Part shown: positions 56,336 to 64,000 of the stretch, piece after piece
How positions within the stretch are numbered: the first letter of the stretch is position 1
Layout: every line of letters begins with the position of its first letter
Origin: Gammaproteobacteria bacterium
GTDB lineage: Bacteria > Gemmatimonadota > Gemmatimonadetes > Longimicrobiales > Gaopeijiaceae
Reading direction: 5' to 3'
Length of the DNA stretch: 64,000 bases
Assembly (NCBI GenBank): GCA_009840525.1
Contig: VXNP01000125.1
Span: 1-64,000 of the forward strand
Notes under the pieces: generated by a model
What the model was told of the DNA's origin: nothing
Databases searched by the model: none
What the model saw: only the letters and a program-made list of their open reading frames with translations
Made by a program: the position numbers and the translations under genes

Positions 56336-56556
56336 AACGGCCTCCGATGAAGGGAACAGTCGTTGGGCAGAGCCGCCTCTCGGCGTATGCTCACGCGCCG
56401 CAACGGCGTGCGTGCACAGCACCGTAGGTGGACGGGGCCGACGGACGCTTGGCTACAACCTAGCAGAGTAGGCGCGAGCGCCCCCTGACGTCAAGCCGCT
56501 GCAACGCCTCCGTGCCCCCCGGCACCGGCCGGCTGCGCCGCGGGACGAGGCCCTCG

Positions 56557-57072
56557 TCAGTGCCCGAAGCGAAGGATGATAACCGGGCGGCGGCGGTCTT
56601 CCACCGGGTCGACGGGTTGGACGACCGAATCCGGTTGACGGGCGTCGTTCAGGATGAAAACGATGAGCCCGGTGATGACGGCCGCGGTCCCCCCGACCAG
56701 CAGGCCCGTTTTCGCGCGGCTGAGCTCCTGGCGTTCGATCTGGACGATCTCGCCCGCCGGAACCCGGATATCCTGCCCCAACTGCGAGCTGTGGAACCCC
56801 ACCTGCCGCCGAACCGTGGGGATGCGCACATAAAAGTCGGCGTCGGTCCGGCGCACGAACTCACCGGAGAGCACGGGCTCGAACAAAGTGTTCAGCGCAT
56901 CCTCGTTGCCGGCCTCGTTTATCGCATCCACGCCCGCGCGCGTAAGGAACAGCCGCACCGATTCGCCGGGCGGCACCGCTCCGATCTCGGTGGGCACGTA
57001 GTTGAAGCAGCCCGTGGTGGTGGAGAGCACCAGGACGGCGGCGAAGTGTCGGAGGTAGTGACTCGGCTTCAT
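56557..57072 (-). CDS. small lipoprotein upstream of SusC (type B)
   Basis: 171-aa lipoprotein: leader FAAVLVLSTTTGC, then CFNYVPTEIGAVPPGESVRL, a beta-rich middle (VRRTDADFYVRIPTV, GQDIRVPAGEIVQIE), a turn SRAKT and a hydrophobic helix (GLLVGGTAAVITGLIVFIL), ending in a Pro/Arg-rich tail. Same plan as the lipoprotein at 9140. A TTG at 57081 is an alternative start. Function unknown; probable envelope partner of the SusC/SusD system by position. Confidence 0.72.
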   Translation of the reverse strand: MKPSHYLRHFAAVLVLSTTTGCFNYVPTEIGAVPPGESVRLFLTRAGVDAINEAGNEDALNTLFEPVLSGEFVRRTDADFYVRIPTVRRQVGFHSSQLGQDIRVPAGEIVQIERQELSRAKTGLLVGGTAAVITGLIVFILNDARQPDSVVQPVDPVEDRRRPVIILRFGH

Positions 57073-57199
57073 CGGCAGCAACTGATTGAGGTTCTCCCAA
57101 CACTAATCCTGTCACCGTTGGGTCGGCAACGATGGATCCGCCACCGTAGCGCCGCGCAACCGGCGTTGACGCCCCGGACCGGGGCGCCGACAATCCACC

Positions 57200-58177
57200 A
57201 TGCCATCGCTCCAGGAACTCCTCGTCGCCTCCAGCCGCACCTTCGCGGTGGGCATCCGCATCCTCCCCGAGCCGCTGAGGACCGAAGTCACCGTTGCCTA
57301 TCTCCTCCTGCGGGTTGCCGACTACCTGGAAGACAACCGCGAGCTTGGTGGTGACGAGAAGGTAGCGTTGCTGAGGAAGTGGCAGGACGTACTCGCGGGA
57401 GACGGGGGGCGGCAGGCGTTGATCGAGCGTCTGCGGGAAGCCCGCGAGGAGACCCCGGACGCGCTCGTGGCGCGTCACTCGGCGCCGGTCCTCGCCGGAC
57501 TCGACGGGCTGGCGGCGCCCGCGAAGGAAATCCTCATCCGTCGCGTGGGCGAATCGAGCGCCGGGATGGCGCGGTGGACGGAGCGCGGATCCCGCTTCGA
57601 GACGGAAGCCGATCTCGACGACTACATGCACGAGGTGGCCGGGCGGGTGGGTCATCTCCTCACCGAGCTGTTCACGTTGCGGCTTCCAGGGACGCGGAAC
57701 GCACGCAAGCGCATGATGCCGCTTGGGCGCGAGTTCGGGTTGGCGCTTCAAACGGTAAACGTCATCCGCGGGCTGCACGAAGACCGGGATCGCGGGTGGG
57801 TCTATGTGCCCGCCGCATTCGTGGCCGATCCGCGCATTCACCCGAGCCAGCTCTTCGACCCCGCCAACCTGGACGCAGCCATGGCTGTGCTCGCGCGGCT
57901 GGTCACAAAGGCCGACGGGCACCTGGCCGCGGCCCGGGCCTACATCCGGCTCATCCCGAGACGCTACCACCGGGTGCGGCTGTTCTGCCTGCTGCCGTTG
58001 CTTTTCGCAGTGCGCACGCTGGCCATCAGCCGGGCCAACCCGGACGTTCTCAGGCGGGAGACCAAGATGACGCGGCGGGAAGTGAGGGCCATCACGCGCC
58101 GGGCCATGGTGCTGGGTTTCTCGAATGGGTGGGTCGAACGTTACTGCACGCGACTCGCAACCGCCCCGACCCCATGA
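57200..58177 (+). CDS. squalene/phytoene-synthase-like protein
   Basis: 325-aa all-helical trans-isoprenyl diphosphate synthase of the head-to-head type. The first Asp-rich motif is DYLED (VADYLEDN, about residue 40). The second region reads QTVNVIRGLHEDRDRGWVYV: the usual first Asp of DxxED is Gly here, though E and D follow. Otherwise length and helices fit squalene or phytoene synthases, which condense two prenyl diphosphates. Product not predictable; reduced activity or a changed metal site is possible. Its stop overlaps the aminotransferase start (ATGA), so they are coupled. Confidence 0.82.
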   Translation: MPSLQELLVASSRTFAVGIRILPEPLRTEVTVAYLLLRVADYLEDNRELGGDEKVALLRKWQDVLAGDGGRQALIERLREAREETPDALVARHSAPVLAGLDGLAAPAKEILIRRVGESSAGMARWTERGSRFETEADLDDYMHEVAGRVGHLLTELFTLRLPGTRNARKRMMPLGREFGLALQTVNVIRGLHEDRDRGWVYVPAAFVADPRIHPSQLFDPANLDAAMAVLARLVTKADGHLAAARAYIRLIPRRYHRVRLFCLLPLLFAVRTLAISRANPDVLRRETKMTRREVRAITRRAMVLGFSNGWVERYCTRLATAPTP

Positions 58178-59325
58178 CATCTCTTGCGTCCTTCCGCGAC
58201 GAGTTCCCGGTCTCCCGCACCCACATCTTCCTGAATCATGCGGGCGTCGCGCCCACCTCGACGCGCGTCGTGCGGGCAGTGAACGGCTTCATGGAGTCGA
58301 TCGCGCGCGAGGGCCGGCCCGACTTCGACGCCTGGGAGTCGGTGGCGCAGCGCTGCCGGGAACGGTTCGCGCGCCTGATCGGGTGCGAGGCGGACGAGGT
58401 CGCGTTCGTGCGCAACACCTCGCACGGGCTGTCGCTGCTCGCGTCCGGGCTGGACTGGCGGCCGGGCGACCGGGTCGCGGCGGCGGCATCGGTGGAGTAC
58501 CCGTCCAACGTCTACCCCTGGATGGACCTCGACCAACGCGGAATCGCGGCGCTCGACGTGATGCCCGTGGACGGCGCCGGGACCGTGACGGTGGAGACCG
58601 CGGAACGGGCGCTCGGTCCCGACACCCGTGTATTGGCGGTCAGTTCGGCCCAGTACGCGACGGGCGCGATCACCGACCTGGCCGGGTTGGGGCGGCTGTG
58701 CCGGGAACGCGGGGTGCTCCTTTGCGTCGACGGCATCCAGACGGTGGGCGCCCTGCCCATCGACGTGCGGGAGGCCGGGGTCCACTTCCTGTCCGCGGAC
58801 AGCCACAAGTGGATGCTCGGCATGATGGGCATCGGCGCGGTGTTCGTGGACCGTTCGGTGGTCGGGCGCATTCATCCGCCGCTGCTCGGCTGGCGCAGCA
58901 CGACCGACGCCTTCAACTTCGACAGGGTACACTTCGAGCTTCTGGACCACGCGGGGCGCTACGAGGAGGGAAGCCTCGCGTACCCGCTCATCGCCGGCTT
59001 CGGCGCCGCCCTTGAGCTGCTCGAGCAAGCCGGGATCTCGGCCATCGCCAAGCATGTGTGCGCGCTGGTAGCCGATCTCGGGGAGCGCCTGGACCGGCTC
59101 GGCTGCATTACCACGCCCGACGCCGGGATCCGGCGCCACATTCTGACCTTCCGCCACCCCGATCTCGACGACGAGACGCTGCTCGCGGGACTCGAGCGAG
59201 CCGGCGTGGTCGCGTCGCTCCGGCGGGCGCGCATCCGGGTGGCGCCGCATCTTTACAACACCCATGAAGAGATGGGACGCGTGGCGGACGCGGTGAGCGC
59301 GCTGCTCCCCGCGAACGTCAGGTAG
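58174..59325 (+). CDS. class V aminotransferase, PLP-dependent
   Basis: 383-aa fold-type I PLP enzyme. FLNHAGVAPTS near the N-terminus, FVRNTSHGLSLLASGL, DGIQTVGALPID with the PLP Asp, and the PLP lysine in SADSHKWMLGMMGIG (about residue 212). It differs from the aminotransferase at the left edge of the window in the N-terminus (no W..V.AAF extension). The ATG at 58174 overlaps the prenyl synthase stop by four bases, suggesting joint action in a lipid or terpenoid pathway. Substrate unknown. Confidence 0.88.
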   Translation: MTSLASFRDEFPVSRTHIFLNHAGVAPTSTRVVRAVNGFMESIAREGRPDFDAWESVAQRCRERFARLIGCEADEVAFVRNTSHGLSLLASGLDWRPGDRVAAAASVEYPSNVYPWMDLDQRGIAALDVMPVDGAGTVTVETAERALGPDTRVLAVSSAQYATGAITDLAGLGRLCRERGVLLCVDGIQTVGALPIDVREAGVHFLSADSHKWMLGMMGIGAVFVDRSVVGRIHPPLLGWRSTTDAFNFDRVHFELLDHAGRYEEGSLAYPLIAGFGAALELLEQAGISAIAKHVCALVADLGERLDRLGCITTPDAGIRRHILTFRHPDLDDETLLAGLERAGVVASLRRARIRVAPHLYNTHEEMGRVADAVSALLPANVR

Positions 59326-59418
59326 CCCTGGACAGGAAGAAAGCACGTCGAAGCCGGGACGAGGACCGAAGCAAAGAAGAGTATTGCAGGGAGAACGAGC
59401 CCTGGGGAGGACCGAACC

Positions 59419-62067
59419 ATGAGGAGAATGGGGATGAGACAAGCGACGACCACGCCGGTCTCGGCGATGACAAGGAAGTGGACAGACCTGGGCATTGCGC
59501 TTGGGCTGACCCTGCTCACGACCGCGCTGGCATCGAGCACGGCGGCTGCGCAGAACCGCCAGGGCGACGACCCGCTGCCCACCATCGAAGACAGAACCGC
59601 CTCGATGGAGTTCATGGATGGCTTCCTGCCCATGTACTGGGACGATGCCGGCGGCAGGATCTGGCTGGAAATCGCGCAGTGGGACACCGACGTGCTGCAC
59701 GCCTCCGGGATCGGGGCGGGCCTCGGGTCGAACGACATCGGCATCGACCGCGGACAGTTGGCCGGCTCTCGCGTGGTGCGCTTCCATCGCGTCGGCCCCA
59801 AGGTCCTGATGATCCAGCCCAACTACCGCTTCCGCGCATCCAGTGACAACGCCGCCGAGCGGAAAGCGGTGGAGGACGCCTTCGCGCCCTCGACGCTGTG
59901 GGGCTTCGACGCCGCGGCCCGGACGGACGACCGCGTGCTGATCGACTTCACCCCATTCCTGCTTCAGGACATAGCCGGCTTCGCCGGACGCCTGAGGCCG
60001 GGCACCTACCGGCTGGACCAGAGCCGGAGCTCGGTATACCTGCCGATGGTGATGAACTTCCCCGAGAACACCGAGATGGAGGCATCGCTGACCTTCGTGC
60101 GCCAGGACGGAGGGATGGCCGGCGGCCGCTTCGGAGGTGGAGGCGGTGGCGCCTTCGAAGGGGTCGGAAACGTCGCGGCCAACGCGGGGGCGGCCACGGT
60201 GCGCATGCACCATTCCTTCATCCAGCTACCCGAACTGGGCGAGTACACGCCCCGCGCACACGATTCCCGCTCCGGCTACGGCGGCATGTCATTCCAGGAC
60301 TACTCCGCAGCGCTGGACGAGCCTATGACCCAGCGCTTCATCCGACGGCATCGCCTGGAGAAGCGGGATCCGAACGCGGCCATGAGCGAGCCCGTGGAGC
60401 CCCTCGTCTACTACCTGGATCCGGGGACTCCGGAGCCCATCCGCTCCGCCTTGCTGGACGGCGCGCGGTGGTGGAATCAGGCCTTCGAGGCAGCCGGCTT
60501 CATCGACGCCTTCCGGGTCGAGATCCGGCCCGAGGACGTGAGTAGCCACGACGTCCGCTACAACGTCATCAACTGGGTCCACCGGTCGACCCGGGGCTGG
60601 AGCACGGGTGGGTCGATCACCGATCCGCGCACGGGCGAGATCCTGAAGGGGAACGTCACGCTGGGCTCGCTGCGGGTGCGCCAGGACTACATGATCGCCG
60701 AGGGGCTGCTGGCACCCTACGAGAACGGCGATGAAGAGGCGGCGGAGCTCTCCGAGTGGGCGCTGGCACGCATCCGGCAGCTTTCAGCGCACGAAGTGGG
60801 ACACACGCTGGGTCTGGCCCACAACTACTACGACAGCGATGTCGGACGCATTTCGGTGATGGACTACCCCCACCCGCTGATCACTTGGGACGGCACCGAG
60901 TTCGACTACTCGGAGGTCTACGACATCGACATCGGGGAGTGGGACAAGATCTCGATTCAGTATGGGTACTCCGTCTTCCCTCCGGAGGCCGACGAAGCGG
61001 CGGAGCTGGACCGGATCCTTGACGAAGCCTGGGAGCAGGACATCCGCTACTTCACAAACCAGGACGTCTCGGCGCACGCGCGTGCGGACCAGTGGTCCAA
61101 CGGGACCGACGCCGGAGCCGAGCTCGACCGAATGCTCGACGTGCGGCGCGCGGCCATGGACCGCTTCGGCGAGCGCGTGATCCGCAAGGGGACGCCGATG
61201 GCGCAGATGGAGGAGGTGCTGGTGCCCCTCTACATGCACCACCGCTACCAGGTTGCTGCCGCCGCGTCCGTGTTGGGAGGCATGCACTACACCTACGCCA
61301 CACGGGGCGACGGGCTGGAGCCGGTGCGACCGGCGTCGGCGGGCGAGCAGAAGCGGGCGCTCGACGCGCTGGTGCGGTCGGTGCAGCCGGCCGAACTGGC
61401 CATCCCGGTGAAGGTACTGGACCGGTTGCCGCCCCGGCCCTCCGGCTACGGCCGCACCCGCGAGCTCTTCCCGCGCTACACGGGGCTGATGTTCGACGCG
61501 GTGTCGCCGGCGGTGGTGGCGAGCGCCCATGTGGTGGGCGAGGTGCTGGAACCCAGCCGGGCGGCGCGCCTGCTGGAGCAAAACGCGCTCGACGCGTCGC
61601 TGCCCGGGCTTGGCGACGTCATCGGCGCGCTCACGGCGGTGGGCGACCCGAAGGCGGCCGACTCGCCCTACGAGGCGGAGGTGCGGCGGGCCATCGGCCG
61701 GGTGGTCGCGGACGGTCTCATGAGCCTGGCCGGCGAGGCCGCCATGCCGCAGGTGAGGGCGGTCGCGGCCCAGCATCTGGCGTGGCTCGGGGATGCGGCC
61801 GAGGGTCGGTCGATGGGCGACGACCACAACGCCGCCCACTTCGGGCTGCTGGCGCGCGACATCCGGCGCTTCGCGGAGCGGCCGCACGAGCCCTGGGCGC
61901 CACTGGTGACGCCCGATGCGCCTCCTGGAGCCCCCATCGGCAGCGCGCCCATGGACTGGACCGGGTTCGGGACGGGGCTCGGGGGCACCCTCGTGGCTCG
62001 GGCGGGGCTGGCGGACCTGACCTGGCTGGAGAAGCTGGTGCCGTTCTGCGCCTACGAGCAGTGGTGA
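59419..62067 (+). CDS. zinc metalloprotease, DUF5117/DUF4953 type
   Basis: 882-aa exported protein with signal peptide GIALGLTLLTTALASSTAAA. N-terminal DUF5117-like domain (about 60-330; YYLDPGTPEP closes it). A Gly-rich insertion (RFGGGGGGAF) lies at about 236-245. The metzincin zinc site HEVGHTLGLAH is at about 458-468, with a downstream VMDYPHP Met-turn. The C-terminal DUF4953-like helical part runs to about 800. The set matches zinc-dependent metalloproteases common in Bacteroidota and Gemmatimonadota. GGGAGG precedes the ATG at 59419. Substrate unknown. Confidence 0.88.
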   Translation: MRRMGMRQATTTPVSAMTRKWTDLGIALGLTLLTTALASSTAAAQNRQGDDPLPTIEDRTASMEFMDGFLPMYWDDAGGRIWLEIAQWDTDVLHASGIGAGLGSNDIGIDRGQLAGSRVVRFHRVGPKVLMIQPNYRFRASSDNAAERKAVEDAFAPSTLWGFDAAARTDDRVLIDFTPFLLQDIAGFAGRLRPGTYRLDQSRSSVYLPMVMNFPENTEMEASLTFVRQDGGMAGGRFGGGGGGAFEGVGNVAANAGAATVRMHHSFIQLPELGEYTPRAHDSRSGYGGMSFQDYSAALDEPMTQRFIRRHRLEKRDPNAAMSEPVEPLVYYLDPGTPEPIRSALLDGARWWNQAFEAAGFIDAFRVEIRPEDVSSHDVRYNVINWVHRSTRGWSTGGSITDPRTGEILKGNVTLGSLRVRQDYMIAEGLLAPYENGDEEAAELSEWALARIRQLSAHEVGHTLGLAHNYYDSDVGRISVMDYPHPLITWDGTEFDYSEVYDIDIGEWDKISIQYGYSVFPPEADEAAELDRILDEAWEQDIRYFTNQDVSAHARADQWSNGTDAGAELDRMLDVRRAAMDRFGERVIRKGTPMAQMEEVLVPLYMHHRYQVAAAASVLGGMHYTYATRGDGLEPVRPASAGEQKRALDALVRSVQPAELAIPVKVLDRLPPRPSGYGRTRELFPRYTGLMFDAVSPAVVASAHVVGEVLEPSRAARLLEQNALDASLPGLGDVIGALTAVGDPKAADSPYEAEVRRAIGRVVADGLMSLAGEAAMPQVRAVAAQHLAWLGDAAEGRSMGDDHNAAHFGLLARDIRRFAERPHEPWAPLVTPDAPPGAPIGSAPMDWTGFGTGLGGTLVARAGLADLTWLEKLVPFCAYEQW

Positions 62068-62077
62068 GGGGGTCGGC

Positions 62078-63370
62078 TCAGCGCAGTACGCGGAAGATGC
62101 GGTCCGCGAGCGTCGTCATGAGCGGCGTGCCGACTGCCAGCAGGACGATCCCCGCGGTCTCTGCGGCGCCGGACTCGTTGCTCCTGCCCTCGATGAGCAG
62201 GAGGTAGCCGGCGGTCGCCGCCATGGCGCTTCCAAGCGCGGCAGGGAGAAAGCGTCCCTTGGAGCGGTCGGTCTGACCGGCCCACCCGGCCGAGTAGCCT
62301 CCGGCCGCGCTGGGCAGCGCCAGCGCCAGGATGCCCGTGCCCGTCGTCAGGATGCCGGTGCAGCGCGGACGCAGGCCCCCGAGGCCGGTATCGATTTCAA
62401 GGCATCGGTTGGCCAGACCGAGCCCGAGTGCCAATCCGACCGCGTTCCCCACGAAGGAGCTGGCGAAGACCCGCTCCCATCCGTAACGCTCCCCCTCCAG
62501 GGACCAGTCGAAGCCGGTAACCAGGTTATCGGAAGCGGCCTCGCGTTGACGCTGCGGACCGGTCTTGGTCTCCACCAGCAGGGCGCCCCCTCCCGCAGCC
62601 ATGCCGAACCGCGTCGACGCCTGCAGGGGCGACAGCAACTCCACGCGCGCTATGTCCTCGAGAGGCATCGAGAAGTAGAGCAGCGACGGCACCGCCGCCC
62701 TGACTCCGTCCACGTAGATGGACACGTCGTTGCATCCACCCTGAGCCGACGTGGAGCGGTACTCGACGCAGGACCCGGTTCTGCTCGAGCGCACCCTCAA
62801 GCCCGGCAGGTGCTGCGAGAGCACGTCCGACAGGGCGAGCCCGCGTCGGGCTGCCTCGCTGAGCTGCGCCGGGCCGACCTCGTTCATGGAATGGCCAGTG
62901 GAGATCCTCCTCTGTTCCAGCTCGGTAACCGCCTCCACGACGAGAGGCTCGAGTTCGATGGTTCGCGGCGCAAGGCGCACGTCGAGGCGCAGATCCTCGC
63001 CCGGATTCACCGCGATTTCGCGCGACTGGTCGCCAAAGGCCAGATGCTCCACCACCAGGATGTGCGCCCCCTCCGGGACCACTTCGAAGCGGAACATTCC
63101 GGCTGCGTCGGTCACGGTGGAGAGGCCGAGGTCGTGAAGGCGCACGACGACATCGGGGATAGGCCGGGAATTCTCATGCTCGAGCACGCGGCCGGTCAGA
63201 GTCCCGGTTTGCTGGGCCGCAACTGGGGTCGCGGACACCAGCGTCAGGACGCACAGCAGGGCCACGAACGAGGTCGCTGGGGCACACCTCGCGAGCGCGC
63301 GCCACACCGCAACCGAGAGTCCCGGATGTGCGTCGGTTGGCGCCGGTAGGACCGGCCGGAGGGAAGTCAT
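62078..63370 (-). CDS. plug-domain protein with membrane C-terminus instead of barrel
   Basis: 430-aa protein. Signal sequence (TSFVALLCVLTLVSATPVAA), carboxypeptidase-regulatory domain (GTLTGRVLEHENSRPIPDVV to VVEHLAFGDQSREI) and a plug domain (about 155-270) with VSIYVDGVRA, IARVELLSPLQASTRFGMAA and ALLVETKTG. Instead of a barrel it ends in about 140 residues with four Gly/Ala/Leu-rich hydrophobic stretches (for example GNAVGLALGLGLA and GYLLLIEG). Two Cys in the plug (SCVEYRSTSAQGGC) may pair. ATG at 63370; a TTG at 63400 is possible. Function unknown. Confidence 0.75.
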   Translation of the reverse strand: MTSLRPVLPAPTDAHPGLSVAVWRALARCAPATSFVALLCVLTLVSATPVAAQQTGTLTGRVLEHENSRPIPDVVVRLHDLGLSTVTDAAGMFRFEVVPEGAHILVVEHLAFGDQSREIAVNPGEDLRLDVRLAPRTIELEPLVVEAVTELEQRRISTGHSMNEVGPAQLSEAARRGLALSDVLSQHLPGLRVRSSRTGSCVEYRSTSAQGGCNDVSIYVDGVRAAVPSLLYFSMPLEDIARVELLSPLQASTRFGMAAGGGALLVETKTGPQRQREAASDNLVTGFDWSLEGERYGWERVFASSFVGNAVGLALGLGLANRCLEIDTGLGGLRPRCTGILTTGTGILALALPSAAGGYSAGWAGQTDRSKGRFLPAALGSAMAATAGYLLLIEGRSNESGAAETAGIVLLAVGTPLMTTLADRIFRVLR

Positions 63371-63490
63371 GCGCGAGCCTGTCGGGGAAGAGCGTGCCAA
63401 ATCAAAAATACCCTGAGCCGATCCGGCGCGTTCCGATACCGGGCTGGGCCCGGGGGTGCCTCCAAAACTAGCGCGGGCGCACCTCCGACG

Positions 63491-64000
63491 CTAACGCCGC
63501 GGTGCCGGCGACGGCCCGATGTCCACCCGGATGTCGCGCCACTTGCCCTGCCGATAGCGCGCCACGCTCAGGATGCAGCGGGCGGCGTGTCCCAGCAGAA
63601 TCGCGGTCCAGACGTCGGTGGGTTCAAGACCGCGCAGCTGCTGCAGGATCGCCAGCAGGCCGAGGGGAATCACGACCTGGGAGATGATGGAAATGAACAG
63701 CGGACTCCGCGTGTCGCCGCTCCCCTGCAGTCCCCCGGTGTAGGTAAGCGCGACGGTCACGAAGAGCCCCGAGACGCTCAGGAAGGCAAGCAGTTGGACT
63801 CCCAGGCCGGCCACCCGGGGATCCTCCATGCCGAAGATGGAGAGCAGGGCCTCGGGGACGAGCAGAAACATGGCCCCCACGGCGATGGCGACCCCCAGGC
63901 CGATGCGCGCCGCGACCCGCACCCCCTTGACGGCCCGTTCCGGATGTCCCGCTCCCAGATTCTGTCCGACGACCGCCCCCGTGGCGCCCATCAGACCCAG
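63491..64000 (-). CDS. MATE-family efflux transporter, C-terminal part (5' end outside window)
   Basis: The frame is open to the right edge, so only the last 170 or so residues are visible. MGATGAVVGQNLGAGHPERA is the typical MATE loop after TM7. Membrane helices follow (GLGVAIAVGAMFLLVPEALL, LAFLSVSGLFVTVALTYTGG, SIISQVVIPLGLLAILQQL), and GGLQGSGDTRSP is the usual MATE motif. Na+/H+-driven multidrug or metabolite export; substrate unknown. The 120 bases to the plug gene hold nothing recognised. Confidence 0.85.
   Translation of the reverse strand: MGLMGATGAVVGQNLGAGHPERAVKGVRVAARIGLGVAIAVGAMFLLVPEALLSIFGMEDPRVAGLGVQLLAFLSVSGLFVTVALTYTGGLQGSGDTRSPLFISIISQVVIPLGLLAILQQLRGLEPTDVWTAILLGHAARCILSVARYRQGKWRDIRVDIGPSPAPRR

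Overview
The window is high-GC, gene-dense chromosomal DNA. It carries two SusC/SusD pairs, a SusC-adjacent family of small lipoproteins, carboxypeptidase-regulatory-domain proteins, a DUF5117/DUF4953-type metalloprotease, a sortilin-like BNR protein, and many DUF1592/DUF1552 proteins. SusC/SusD at this GC content points to Gemmatimonadota or a close relative; this is inferred from gene content because no rRNA or other marker is present. Acidobacteriota is the main alternative. I saw no tRNA, rRNA, CRISPR array, integrase or transposase.

Layout. 1-3136: end of a class V aminotransferase, then an ABC-F ATPase. 3294-9086: cassette 1 (DUF1592 diheme cytochrome, DUF1552 Tat protein, secreted ankyrin protein). 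9140-14769: lipoprotein, SusC, SusD. 15022-19613: plug-only protein, membrane-anchored coiled coil, BNR/sortilin-like exoprotein. 19957-25710: cassette 2. 25827-28006 (minus): plug-like lipoprotein, cytochrome c', TlpA-like thioredoxin. 28374-32923: TonB receptor, DUF4249-like lipoprotein, MsrP. 32937-35204 (minus): two paralogous outer-membrane proteins and a PKD-like lipoprotein. 35389-46930: cassettes 3 and 4, head to tail in what looks like one six-gene operon. 46956-51842: DUF4168-like protein, FmdB zinc ribbon, small cytochrome c, EF-hand protein, monoheme protein with a Tat amidohydrolase. 51960-57072 (minus): second lipoprotein, SusC, SusD set. 57200-59325: squalene/phytoene-synthase-like protein with a class V aminotransferase. 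59419-62067: zinc metalloprotease. 62078-64000: plug protein with a membrane C-terminus, and the end of a MATE exporter.

The most distinctive feature is the cassette repeated four times in the same gene order and strand. Every copy encodes (i) an exported protein with two CxxCH haem sites, (ii) a DUF1552 protein with an RRTFLRG Tat-like start, and (iii) a secreted ankyrin-repeat protein that ends exactly in a conserved Asn-rich C-x-[SA]-C tail. The four ankyrin proteins also share an HxHxPxxW motif in a non-ankyrin insertion. I infer a periplasmic or surface redox complex. The haem protein and DUF1552 protein would act on a substrate and the ankyrin protein would be scaffold or redox partner. 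The copies may have been diversified for different substrates, because the central beta-rich part of the haem protein varies most. Nearby TonB receptors, thioredoxin-like protein and cytochromes fit an envelope redox and uptake role, but no function is proven by sequence alone.
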